A stretch of 64,000 bases of DNA from Pelobacter propionicus DSM 2379 (GTDB taxonomy: Bacteria; Desulfobacterota; Desulfuromonadia; Geobacterales; Pseudopelobacteraceae). This document shows, piece by piece, positions 50,086 to 56,927 of this stretch. The DNA lies in the NCBI RefSeq assembly GCF_000015045.1, contig NC_008609.1:1931501-1995500 (forward strand), written 5' to 3'. A model generated the notes under the pieces. It made no database searches. It was given only the letters and a program-made list of their open reading frames with translations, and was not told the DNA's origin. The translations under genes were made by a program, and so were the position numbers. Position 1 is the first letter of the stretch, and every line of letters begins with the position of its first letter.

Positions 50086-51120
50086 TCAGGCCGCTTGATC
50101 TAATGGCAGGTCGGCTTTCCCTGAATGATTGATTTTAGAAAAGGCTTGCTGTCGTTTCTGCTTTCTCAGTTCTCTGGCTTCTTCCAGTTTCCTGTCTCGC
50201 TCTTTGAATATTTCCCGGTCTCTGCCAGCCAGTTTGTCAGCCGGGGCAATGTAGCCGATAGCGCTGTGCAACTTGACATTGTTGTAGTGCTCAATGTATT
50301 TCTCAGTCATCCTGCGGGCATCGTCAAGTGAAAGCGGCACGCCGGGACGGATGCATTCGTCTTTGATGGTTCCATGGAAGCGTTCCAATTTGCCGTTCGA
50401 CTGCGGGTAGAATGGTGCTGTCTTTACATGGGTCATGCCGGAAACGCGAATGAACTCCTTGAAATCCTTGGCAATGAACTGTGGCCCGTTGTCGGAAATA
50501 ACTCGTGGTCGGGCATTGGGGAATTTCTCCTTGGCTCGCTGCATGATGATTTCCACGTCCTTTTCCGTCATCTGTTCCCTGATCTCCCAGTGGACGATGT
50601 AGCGACTGCATCCGTCCAGAAGGCTGCACAGATAATAGAAGGTGCCGCAGATGTTGATGTAGGACACATCCACATGCCAGTGCTCATGTGGTTTGAGCGG
50701 CTGTACGAAGCCGGTGCCCTTGAGGCTCTTCTTCTTGTTCCATTTCTGGAGCAGACCTGCTTTTGAAAGAACACGCCAGGTGCTGGAAGGACTGACGGCC
50801 ACAATGTCCCGATCCAGCATCATGAAGGTTAGTCGCCGGTATCCTTCAAGCGGGTTGTCCACTGCAAACTGAATGATGGCTTCCCGCTCCCATTCCTCAA
50901 GCCAGAAATCACGAGGAATCGGGGCGTTGTGTTCGTTAGCTTTACCGTAACGCTCGATCCAAGCGTAGAACTTGCTCTTTGCAACCGACAACCAGGATAT
51001 GAAGCGTTTCAGCGGTATCCCGGTCTTGTCGCTCCATAGCCTGGTGTAGTCAACGACAGCATCACGTATGTCATGGGGAACCCAGCTGCCGGTCAGAGCT
51101 CCCCAAGTCCTTTTTTTAAC
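50086..51120 (-). CDS. IS3-family transposase OrfB (rve integrase core)
   Basis: Catalytic part of the transposase. The frame is open from the slippery run at 51117-51111 down to the stop at 50086, about 344 codons, and an internal ATG at 50991 begins a 301-residue form. The DDE triad is in HWHVDVSYINI (Asp), RVISDNGPQFIA (Asp) and PQSNGKLERFHGT (Glu). The segment before 50991 encodes WGALTGSWVPHDIRDAVVDY, a normal OrfB beginning, which supports fusion to OrfA by frameshifting rather than independent initiation. Basic Arg/Lys-rich tail. Confidence 0.9.
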   Translation of the reverse strand, partial: VKKRTWGALTGSWVPHDIRDAVVDYTRLWSDKTGIPLKRFISWLSVAKSKFYAWIERYGKANEHNAPIPRDFWLEEWEREAIIQFAVDNPLEGYRRLTFMMLDRDIVAVSPSSTWRVLSKAGLLQKWNKKKSLKGTGFVQPLKPHEHWHVDVSYINICGTFYYLCSLLDGCSRYIVHWEIREQMTEKDVEIIMQRAKEKFPNARPRVISDNGPQFIAKDFKEFIRVSGMTHVKTAPFYPQSNGKLERFHGTIKDECIRPGVPLSLDDARRMTEKYIEHYNNVKLHSAIGYIAPADKLAGRDREIFKERDRKLEEARELRKQKRQQAFSKINHSGKADLPLDQAA

Positions 51121-51401
51121 TTGATGTGCTCCTCCATCAACTCGGAGAGCACTTCGTGTTTCCGGCGCAACTTGTCTTCAAGCTGTTGAATACGTTGCTC
51201 TTCAATACGCTTTTGACGACCGGTATCGCGGACAAACGCGGATGCACCGTTTTCGAAAAATTGCTTCAGCCAGCCGTAGAAAATCGTCGGCTGAAGCTGG
51301 TACTCATCACACAGGTCGGATATGGCAACGTGATCGACCAGGTGGCGTTTGAGGATGGCAACCTTCTCTTCCGGGGTGTAATTGTGACGTTTCTTTCGCA
51401 T
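51093..51401 (-). CDS. IS3-family transposase OrfA (HTH protein)
   Basis: DNA-binding part of 102 residues. HNYTPEEKVAILKRHLVDHV and ISDLCDEYQLQPTIFYGWLK form the HTH_8 helix-turn-helix; a leucine-zipper-like helix follows (QQLEDKLRRKHEVLSELMEE). Near its end the frame contains TTA AAA AAA GGA: seven A residues at 51117-51111 form the slippery site A-AAA-AAA for -1 frameshifting into orfB. The ATG at 51401 has GGAAG upstream. Confidence 0.9.
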   Translation of the reverse strand: MRKKRHNYTPEEKVAILKRHLVDHVAISDLCDEYQLQPTIFYGWLKQFFENGASAFVRDTGRQKRIEEQRIQQLEDKLRRKHEVLSELMEEHIKLKKGLGEL

Positions 51402-51693
51402 GGACTTCCTTTCGTTTGTGATGGTGTATCACAAACGGACCAAAAGTCCTATTCACGCTGAGCCAAAACAATCTCCCGAACCGTTGGACGATAAAAAATA
51501 CAACTGAAAATATCTGACCAAAAGACACTGACGCACGACTATCAAGAGATAATCGCAGCAAAAATTATGAAAGCAGAACGCCGATGAGCTTGTTCAAGTG
51601 ATTTCGGATGTTTTCGAGAAGTTGCGTGATATGAGCTTTTGATTTAAATACAGAATGGCCCCAATCCGCCGCTGGCCCCGGAGAAAGTTCGCC

Positions 51694-52410
51694 ATGTCAG
51701 CAGCTAAACATCACCCCAAAGGGCTTACGGTCCTGTACGAAGACCGGGACATCATCATCATCGAGAAACCGTGCGGACTCCTGACAATCGGCACCGGCCG
51801 GGACAAGACGCGCACGGTCCATTCCATCCTCAACGATTACGTCCGCAAGGGGGATCCCCGTTCCCGAAACCGGGTCTATATCGTCCATCGCCTGGACCGG
51901 GAAACCTCCGGCATCCTGATCCTGGCCAAGAGCGAAGCGAACAAGATCTATCTGCAGGAACATTGGCAGGAGACGGACAAACACTACGTGGCGGTGGTTC
52001 ACGGCACACTGGCACTGAAGAGCGGCACCATCAGCAGCTATCTGGCGGAGAACAGCGCCATGCGGGTCTATTCGACCACCGATCAGGCGCAGGGCAAGCT
52101 TTCCCACACGGAATACGTCGTCATGAAGGAGAACCGCGGCCTCAGCCTGCTGGCAATCCATCTGCTCACCGGGCGCAAGCACCAGATCCGGGTGCACCTG
52201 TCCGAAGGGGGCAATGCCGTGGTGGGAGACAGCAAATACGGCACGGACCGGTATGCCCGCGCAAACCTGGCGCTCCATGCCCGATCGCTGACGTTCACCC
52301 ATCCGGTCAGCGGCCGGCGTATGGCCATCGAGACCGGCATCCCCGACTATTTTACCCGGCTGGTCGGCAGTATCTCGCCGAATGAATCGACGGACAAAAG
52401 CCGGGAATAG
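51694..52410 (+). CDS. RluA-family RNA pseudouridine synthase
   Basis: Enzyme of 238 residues converting uridine to pseudouridine in rRNA or tRNA. The catalytic motif HRLDRETSGILIL carries the essential Asp; LLTGRKHQIRVHLSEGGNAV is the second family motif. No S4 domain is seen, as in the shorter RluA members. ATG at 51694 with GGAG upstream is preferred; an in-frame ATG at 51655 is possible. GC content matches the core genome, although it lies between attC-like sites 2 and 3, so it may be a core gene enclosed by the array or a cassette gene. The 51490-51693 stretch in front holds only a 23-codon remnant ending KLRDMSF. Confidence 0.85.
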   Translation: MSAAKHHPKGLTVLYEDRDIIIIEKPCGLLTIGTGRDKTRTVHSILNDYVRKGDPRSRNRVYIVHRLDRETSGILILAKSEANKIYLQEHWQETDKHYVAVVHGTLALKSGTISSYLAENSAMRVYSTTDQAQGKLSHTEYVVMKENRGLSLLAIHLLTGRKHQIRVHLSEGGNAVVGDSKYGTDRYARANLALHARSLTFTHPVSGRRMAIETGIPDYFTRLVGSISPNESTDKSRE

Positions 52411-52448
52411 ATATGGGGTCTTCTGCCCCCGACATGAGATAAGAGGGA

Positions 52449-52536
52449 TCGTGGGTCAGGCATTGAACCATTGAAGATGAAATATCGCGATGATTAAGGT
52501 TATCTGCAAGTTCAATTCATCAATGCCTGACCCCAC
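52449..52536. repeat. REP-like palindromic element, copy A (complete)
   Basis: GTGGGTCAGGCATTGA (52451-52466) and TCAATGCCTGACCCCAC (52520-52536) are near-perfect inverted arms around about 53 nt. The left arm and body recur at 53361-53423 with few changes. Sizes and arms resemble REP/BIME units moved by RAYT (Y1) transposases. Confidence 0.65.
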
Positions 52537-52537
52537 A

Positions 52538-52606
52538 GCCCAACTTAGCGCGTCAGGCGGTCGGCGTGGGAAAACCGCGCCGCCGCTGCGCTTTCATGCG
52601 TTGTAT
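52538..52606 (+). repeat. attC-like site 3
   Basis: Outer boxes GCCCAAC (52538-52544) and GTTGTAT (52600-52606) share the CAAC/GTTG core. Inner arms AGCGC...GGCGG pair with CCGCC...GCGCT. The R' box departs from GTTRRRY, so it is the weakest of the five. Confidence 0.45.
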
Positions 52607-52619
52607 TTTGAGGTGATAA

Positions 52620-53381
52620 ATGACATCAGAAATTGAAGAAACAGCAAAGGCAGCGCAAGAAATCGCTAAAACGGCAGGAAAAGTAATTGAGGCCGGGGAA
52701 AAATTTGGCGGATTTATTTCGAAGTATATCGGTGGCTCTTTGGAGCAAGGGATCGGCATTTTCGAAGACAAACTCAAATATATGCGTTGGGAACGCCAAG
52801 TCCGACTTATTGAGCGTGCCCAAGGGGTTTTACATGAAAGAGGCTACAATTACCCTGTCATCCCTGTACCGCCAAAGCTTGCAATTCCGATTTTACAGAG
52901 TGCATCCCTTGAAGAAAATGACGTATTACAAGACAAATGGGCGTACATGCTTGTAAATGCAACCGACCCAAATTGTAAAGCAAGAATTGATGTGAAATTT
53001 GCAAAAATTTTGGACGAGCTTTCTCTATATGATGTCAGAATTCTAGACATAATATGCAAGTCAGTTACAGGTTTTGGAGATGGTGTTACAACAATTCATC
53101 TTCCAGAAAAAGTGCTCCCTTTAGATGCCCATATTTCTGAAAATGAAAATCCCTCATATGAAGTTCAAGTTTCTTTGGAAAACCTTGTTAGGCTCGGCTT
53201 GCTTAGAAATGAGACATTTGCGTATCAATTGTTGCGCGTGAGAGTAATGGCGCTTGGCTGGGAACTTTATAAAGCATGTGAAAGATATCCCAACCATCGG
53301 CACGACCAGCCCAAAAGTTGGCCGGTCAGCCTCAGCCCCGTTGAACAAATAAAAGGGGGGGATCGCGGGGTCAGGCATTGA
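52620..53381 (+). CDS. DUF4393 (Abi-alpha-like) protein, C-terminus running into attC and REP
   Basis: A 253-residue protein whose N-terminal half is typical of DUF4393: ETAKAAQEIAKTAGKVIEAG, GGFISKYIGGSLEQGIGIFE, DKLKYMRWERQVRLIERAQG. The domain is annotated as Abi-alpha because of links to abortive infection. The C-terminal domain reads VSLENLVRLGLLRNETFAYQ up to LGWELYKACERYP, where family members usually stop. The last 30 or so codons (NHRHDQPKSWPVSL onward) are encoded by attC-like site 4 and the REP-like copy B, so the native stop has been lost or displaced. GAGGTGATAA is a good ribosome site. AT-rich, likely acquired. Phage-defence function is inferred from the family. Confidence 0.75.
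   Translation: MTSEIEETAKAAQEIAKTAGKVIEAGEKFGGFISKYIGGSLEQGIGIFEDKLKYMRWERQVRLIERAQGVLHERGYNYPVIPVPPKLAIPILQSASLEENDVLQDKWAYMLVNATDPNCKARIDVKFAKILDELSLYDVRILDIICKSVTGFGDGVTTIHLPEKVLPLDAHISENENPSYEVQVSLENLVRLGLLRNETFAYQLLRVRVMALGWELYKACERYPNHRHDQPKSWPVSLSPVEQIKGGDRGVRH
53288..53346 (+). repeat. attC-like site 4
   Basis: TCCCAAC (53288-53294) and GTTGAAC (53340-53346, a perfect GTTRRRY) enclose GACCAGCC/GGCCGGTC arms with a short loop. The boundary sequences CCCAACCATCGGCA and GCCTCAGCCCCGTT are nearly the same as in site 5, which marks both as one attC family. Confidence 0.65.
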
Positions 53382-53423
53382 ACCATTGAAGATGAAATGT
53401 CGCGATGCTTAAGGTTATCTGCA
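53361..53423. repeat. REP-like element, copy B (left arm and body only)
   Basis: About 60 bp matching copy A (GGGTCAGGCATTGAACCATT..., through GGTTATCTGCA) in direct orientation. The right inverted arm is missing; coding sequence of a truncated gene starts exactly at its end. Confidence 0.65.
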
Positions 53424-53507
53424 GAGTGGTACATCGACGAACTCTGGCACATATATTCCTGCCCGTTTTGCGGGAAGTTTATCAAAGGTCGTGGATTTGG
53501 CGAATGA
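53421..53507 (+). pseudogene. C-terminal remnant of a zinc-ribbon-type cassette gene
   Basis: A 28-codon open frame reads WYIDELWHIYSCPFCGKFIK and ends GRGFGE before a stop. The CPFCG knuckle is like C-terminal zinc ribbons of small hypothetical proteins. It has no start and begins at the end of REP-like copy B, which suggests that the REP insertion or a recombination removed the rest. Confidence 0.45.
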
Positions 53508-53508
53508 A

Positions 53509-53781
53509 TCAGACGTGTTTCATTGGATGTTCCTTCAGCCACTCCCGCAATGCCTCGTTCATGCGAGTCTGCCATCCTTTTCCGGTGGCCTTGAACGCTG
53601 CAAGGACATCCAAATCAAAACGAACGGTTTGTAAGGCCTTGGTCTGACCAGCTGGCCGACCCCGACGGACAAGTTTGGAACCTTGCATAAGGTCGGCTTT
53701 TTCAAACCAAGCATCGGTCAATTCCGGAGCATCGTCCGGATCAACCAAGGTGTTTTTTGTAACGGCTGATTTCGCGGTCAT
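53509..53781 (-). CDS. brnA: BrnA-family antitoxin
   Basis: Antitoxin of 90 residues. The C-terminal half has the BrnA/DUF4415 ribbon-helix-helix form (LQTVRFDLDVLAAFKATGKG, then WQTRMNEALREWLKEH). It would bind BrnT and repress its own operon. The start at 53781 lies within the end of the brnT frame, the usual overlapping toxin-antitoxin order. It is intact while its toxin partner has a premature stop. It lies opposite to the cassette direction, which is common for TA modules with their own promoter in integrons. Confidence 0.85.
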   Translation of the reverse strand: MTAKSAVTKNTLVDPDDAPELTDAWFEKADLMQGSKLVRRGRPAGQTKALQTVRFDLDVLAAFKATGKGWQTRMNEALREWLKEHPMKHV

Positions 53782-54013
53782 TGGCGTACCTCATAGAAAT
53801 AATTCGGCGGGCGTCGTTTCTTGGAGTCCAGACAATTACAACCATTCGGTCATCCAATAAGCCGACGGTAAAGAAGCGCTCCTCGCCTTAGTCAAGACGA
53901 TCATCACGTACAACAAAGTGAATACCGGCAAACACTTTGTCGGAATCAGCAAAATCAAGCCCACGTTCCAACAGAGTCTTTTCTCTTTTGACGGTATCGA
54001 ACTCGATGATCAT
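53741..54013 (-). pseudogene. brnT: BrnT-family toxin gene with in-frame stop
   Basis: The frame starting at ATG 54013 encodes MIIEFDTVKREKTLLERGLD and so on, up to VVRDDRLD, then a TAA at 53890-53888 and continues in the same frame as GEERFFTVGLLDDRMVVIVW, TPRNDARRIISMRYANDREI, ending SRYKKHLG at 53741. The downstream part is the conserved BrnT core (DYGEERF, R-V-V-W-T-P-R, R-R-I-I-S-x-R). A Tyr codon (TAC or TAT) at the stop position would restore a 90-residue toxin. The gene overlaps brnA by the usual few codons. The mutation probably inactivates the RNase toxin. Confidence 0.8.
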
Positions 54014-54088
54014 AGATTTAATGTAACAACAATAAATCAATCGCTCAACGCTTTTATGTTACAACATATAATAAAGCAAAAAGACTCG

Positions 54089-54142
54089 GCCCAACCATCG
54101 GCAACACCCGCCGAAGGCGGATCTGCCTCAGCCTCGTTAGCC
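54089..54142 (+). repeat. attC-like site 5
   Basis: GCCCAAC (54089-54095) and GTTAGCC (54136-54142) flank GGCA-CCGCC and GGCGG-TGCC arms. CCCAACCATCGGCA and GCCTCAGCCTCGTT match site 4. Confidence 0.6.
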
Positions 54143-54163
54143 TGCGAAGGAGATTGAAGACGA

Positions 54164-54454
54164 ATGGAGACGTTTAGCAAACCGAGGGAGTTCGTAGGGA
54201 ACACACGATACCTCGAATACTGGAAGAATACTCTTGCGGCACTCGATCTAAGCTCTATCGACGAACCGATTGTGGACATCGTTGCTGGTTTCGCTACCCT
54301 CTCCCACTGCTTCACTCTACAGTGCTGCTACGGGCACTTTGTTTGTTCTTCGGAACAGAACCCGCACAGTCTCGTGCCTATCCGGCTTCCCCAGTCACTT
54401 CCTGGTGGCGCCGGCGCGATTCCGTCCCCGCCCAGAATTCCTCCACATCCTTGA
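54164..54454 (+). pseudogene. Truncated cassette gene of unknown function
   Basis: The frame begins METFSKPREFVGNTRYLEYW KN-type sequence and continues DEPIVDIVAGFATLSHCFTL, QCCYGHFVCSSEQNPHSLVP. This looks like the N-terminal 70-75 residues of a real soluble protein. From about 54380 the translation only mirrors the 3' end of the convergent helicase gene, so the 3' part of the cassette gene is missing. GAAGGAGATT precedes the ATG. It follows attC-like site 5 by 21 bp and marks the right edge of the cassette cluster. Confidence 0.6.
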
Positions 54455-56801
54455 GGATGCTGCCGGACACCAGCTCCCGCACATCGGACTCGAACCAATC
54501 CGCCGGCATGGCGCTTGAATACTCCGGATCCATGAAGCGGTCGTCCATCAGCACGATCAGTCCCCGGTCTGTCTCGGAGCGGATCACCCTGCCGGCCGCC
54601 TGCACTGCCCTGGCCATGGCCGGTATGGTGTAGGCGTACGGGAAGCCTGCCCCGTACCTTTTCTGGTAGTACTCCCTCATCTGTTCCCGCTGAAAATCAT
54701 AGTTCGGCAGCGGCGGCCCGACCACGAAGGCGCCGATGACCATCTCACCGGCATAGTCAACCCCCTCGGAAAACGACCCGCCCTGCACCGCGAACAGGAT
54801 GGTAGGACTGTTCCCAGCACGCAACCGTTCCAGGACCTCCTCCACCTGTCTGGCCTTCATGTCGCGCTCCTGACGCAGCACCACGAACCCCTCGGGCGGA
54901 CGGAACAGCTCAAGCACCCGCTCCAGGAAGGGAAAGCTGGGCAGAAACACCAGGTAGTTACCGCGACGCCCCCCTGCGATCCGCCTGACCGCATCGGCGA
55001 TCTTGCCATAATTGGCCTCGCGCCGGGAATAGCGGGTGGAGACCTGGGGGATGAGCAGCAGCTTGCGCAGTTCGGGGGGAAAGGGGGAGGGAAATTCCGC
55101 CGTCCTGACCGATTCGGGATCAAGGCCCGAGAGCCTGGCGTAGTAGTCGAAGGGTTTGAGCGTTGCCGAGAAGGCCACCACCTGGCCGTAGTCGGCGTAG
55201 CACTCCTTCAGCATTTCCGAGGCGTCGCAGCAGGTGATCTTTACCGCGCCCCCGGACCCATGGGGGTGCCAGGTGGTGAAGAACTCCTGGCGTTCGGGAT
55301 CGGCGGCGTATTCCAGCAAGCGGGTGAACTCCGACCAGGAGAAACAGAGGCCCAGGATCGGATCCTGACGTCCCATCTCTGCACCGGAATCCAGATAGCG
55401 GTTGAGCAGGGCGCGCAGCCGCTCGTCCTGCTCCAGGAAAGGCTCCAAAGGCGGGGTGATGCGCAGCGGACGGGAGCCGCCGGCACCGCCGCAGGATGTC
55501 AGGGTGGCCAGGCAGTCGTCCAGGAGTTGCTGGGCCTCCTTGTTGAAGGGGGGATGAATGTCTCCCATGGCATGGCGCAACATCTCCAGGTGCTGGGACG
55601 AGAGCACAGGCGAATAATACTCCATGGCCCGTCCGGGGAGGTTGTGGGCTTCGTCGATCACCAGGCTCGGCTTCCCCTCCTGGTCGATGGACATGTCGGT
55701 CATACGGCCCAGTGCGGAGCGGGGGGCAAAGACATAGTTGTAGTCGCAGATCACCAGGTCCGCCTCCCGGCTGGCGTCCAGCTGCAGCTCGAAGGGACAG
55801 ACCTGGTACTGTTCACCCAGCTGGCGGAACGTGCGGCTTTTCAGGCGCCGCTTGCGAGCCAGGATGGCCAGGATATCGTTTTCGTGGAGTTTTTCGTAGT
55901 AATCCCGGGCATACTCGCAGTAACCGGGATCGCAGAGCGGCTCGTCCTTGAAGCAGATCTTCCCCTTGGCGGTGATGGTCAGGGACCTGATCTTCGAGCC
56001 CGCCTGCTGAAAACGGTCGACCGCGTCCTCGGCCACGGCGTGCTGACTGTTCTTGGGGGTAACGTACACCACCCTCTGGCCACGGGAGAACGCCTCTTTC
56101 AGCACCGGGAAGAGCACGCCCACGGTCTTCCCCAGCCCCGTGGCTGCCTGGAGCAGCATCGCCCTCCCCTCCCCCATCCCCTCCTGGATCGTCCGCATCA
56201 GGTCGACCTGGCCGGAGCGAGGGGTGGCGAAGGGAAAGGGAAACGATGCGGATTCCTTCCGTCGCCGGGCGGCCCGCTTCTCGGCCAGCCTGGCCTCGCT
56301 GACCAGCTCCTTGAGGCGGGATTCCAGCCATTGCTCAAAGCGGGGGATGTCCAGGTCAAGCTCCAGCTCCCTACTCTCCCTGCCACGGGTGGAGACGAGG
56401 AGGAGACGGAGCCGGGGGATTGCCCCCTGTTCGCGCCAGTGAAAGTAGCCGTAGCTGAAGAGCTGCAGGGAGTAGGGATGCTCCAGGGGATTGTCGACCA
56501 GCCGGCGGGAGAGTTCGCGGATGTTGAAAGAGGACTTGATCTCTTCGATCAGCGGCGGATCGGTGCGGAAGATTCCGTCCATGCGGCCATCGATACGGAA
56601 GCCGTACCCCTCCCGCTCCAGCAGACAGTTGACCGACACCTCGGCCTGGTAGGAGGGATCACTCTTGCGCCTCTTCTGAACGCGAGCGTGGATCTCCCGC
56701 CCCTGGGCGGCTGCGCGGCCGGAGCCGGAGTACGCCTCGATGCTGCCACGGGGAGGCGACGGCAGGGCGAAATCCCGTAGTGCCAGGGTGATCTGTTTCA
56801 T
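54378..56801 (-). CDS. XPD/DinG-type iron-sulfur helicase with N-terminal PD-(D/E)XK nuclease domain
   Basis: Nucleic-acid enzyme of 807 residues. Residues 25-120 form a RecB/Cas4-like nuclease domain: GREIH (His38), RIDGRMDGI (Asp71/Asp75), IEEIKSSF (Glu87, Lys89) and YSLQLFSYGYF (Gln113). The helicase part has Walker A AATGLGKT (219-226), four cysteines of a probable 4Fe-4S cluster (Cys283, Cys290, Cys295, Cys335), the DEAH box at 383-386 and C-terminal motifs GGSFSEGVDY and QAAGRVIRSETD. It should unwind 5'-3' and cut DNA, for repair or defence. No clear ribosome site is seen before 56801. The nuclease fusion separates it from E. coli DinG. Confidence 0.88.
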   Translation of the reverse strand: MKQITLALRDFALPSPPRGSIEAYSGSGRAAAQGREIHARVQKRRKSDPSYQAEVSVNCLLEREGYGFRIDGRMDGIFRTDPPLIEEIKSSFNIRELSRRLVDNPLEHPYSLQLFSYGYFHWREQGAIPRLRLLLVSTRGRESRELELDLDIPRFEQWLESRLKELVSEARLAEKRAARRRKESASFPFPFATPRSGQVDLMRTIQEGMGEGRAMLLQAATGLGKTVGVLFPVLKEAFSRGQRVVYVTPKNSQHAVAEDAVDRFQQAGSKIRSLTITAKGKICFKDEPLCDPGYCEYARDYYEKLHENDILAILARKRRLKSRTFRQLGEQYQVCPFELQLDASREADLVICDYNYVFAPRSALGRMTDMSIDQEGKPSLVIDEAHNLPGRAMEYYSPVLSSQHLEMLRHAMGDIHPPFNKEAQQLLDDCLATLTSCGGAGGSRPLRITPPLEPFLEQDERLRALLNRYLDSGAEMGRQDPILGLCFSWSEFTRLLEYAADPERQEFFTTWHPHGSGGAVKITCCDASEMLKECYADYGQVVAFSATLKPFDYYARLSGLDPESVRTAEFPSPFPPELRKLLLIPQVSTRYSRREANYGKIADAVRRIAGGRRGNYLVFLPSFPFLERVLELFRPPEGFVVLRQERDMKARQVEEVLERLRAGNSPTILFAVQGGSFSEGVDYAGEMVIGAFVVGPPLPNYDFQREQMREYYQKRYGAGFPYAYTIPAMARAVQAAGRVIRSETDRGLIVLMDDRFMDPEYSSAMPADWFESDVRELVSGSILKDVEEFWAGTESRRRHQEVTGEAG

Positions 56802-56927
56802 CGTGGCTGTCGCGCCACGATCCAGAAAAGAGGTGTATGTCGGTGCATGGGGATACCCTGTTCAAACGGACGGCTCAGAAAATTGATGTCCTGCCCATGG
56901 TTGGCGGAAGAGGCACCAGGCCGTTGC

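Larger units (their letters stand above)
50059..51470 (-). mobile_element. IS3-family insertion sequence, 1412 bp, with 4-bp target duplication
   Basis: Terminal inverted repeats begin TGT and share the CTCAG and GGACTTT blocks (50059-50092 and 51437-51470). The direct repeat ATCT flanks the element at 50055-50058 and 51471-51474. It contains orfA and orfB on the - strand linked by a programmed -1 frameshift. Both frames are intact. Confidence 0.88.
50016..51489 (+). repeat. attC-like site 2, split by an IS3-family element
   Basis: The left part (50016-50058) has GTCAAAC, then GGAAGATT and CACCGGC-loop-GCCGGTG; the right part (51471-51489) gives ATCTCCC, GAACC and GTTGGAC. Joining them at the duplicated ATCT restores a long imperfect hairpin GGAaGATtCACCGGC/GCCGGTGATCTCC with outer boxes GTCAAAC/GTTGGAC. 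The IS lies in the 3' arm. Confidence 0.6.

Noticed and set aside
53918-54157. + strand open frame of 79 codons opposite brnT
   Set aside because: It runs antisense through brnT and then through attC-like site 5; no ribosome site and no recognisable protein.
55260-56780. + strand open frame of 506 codons opposite the helicase gene
   Set aside because: Antisense shadow; the helicase on the other strand has complete motifs and cluster cysteines.
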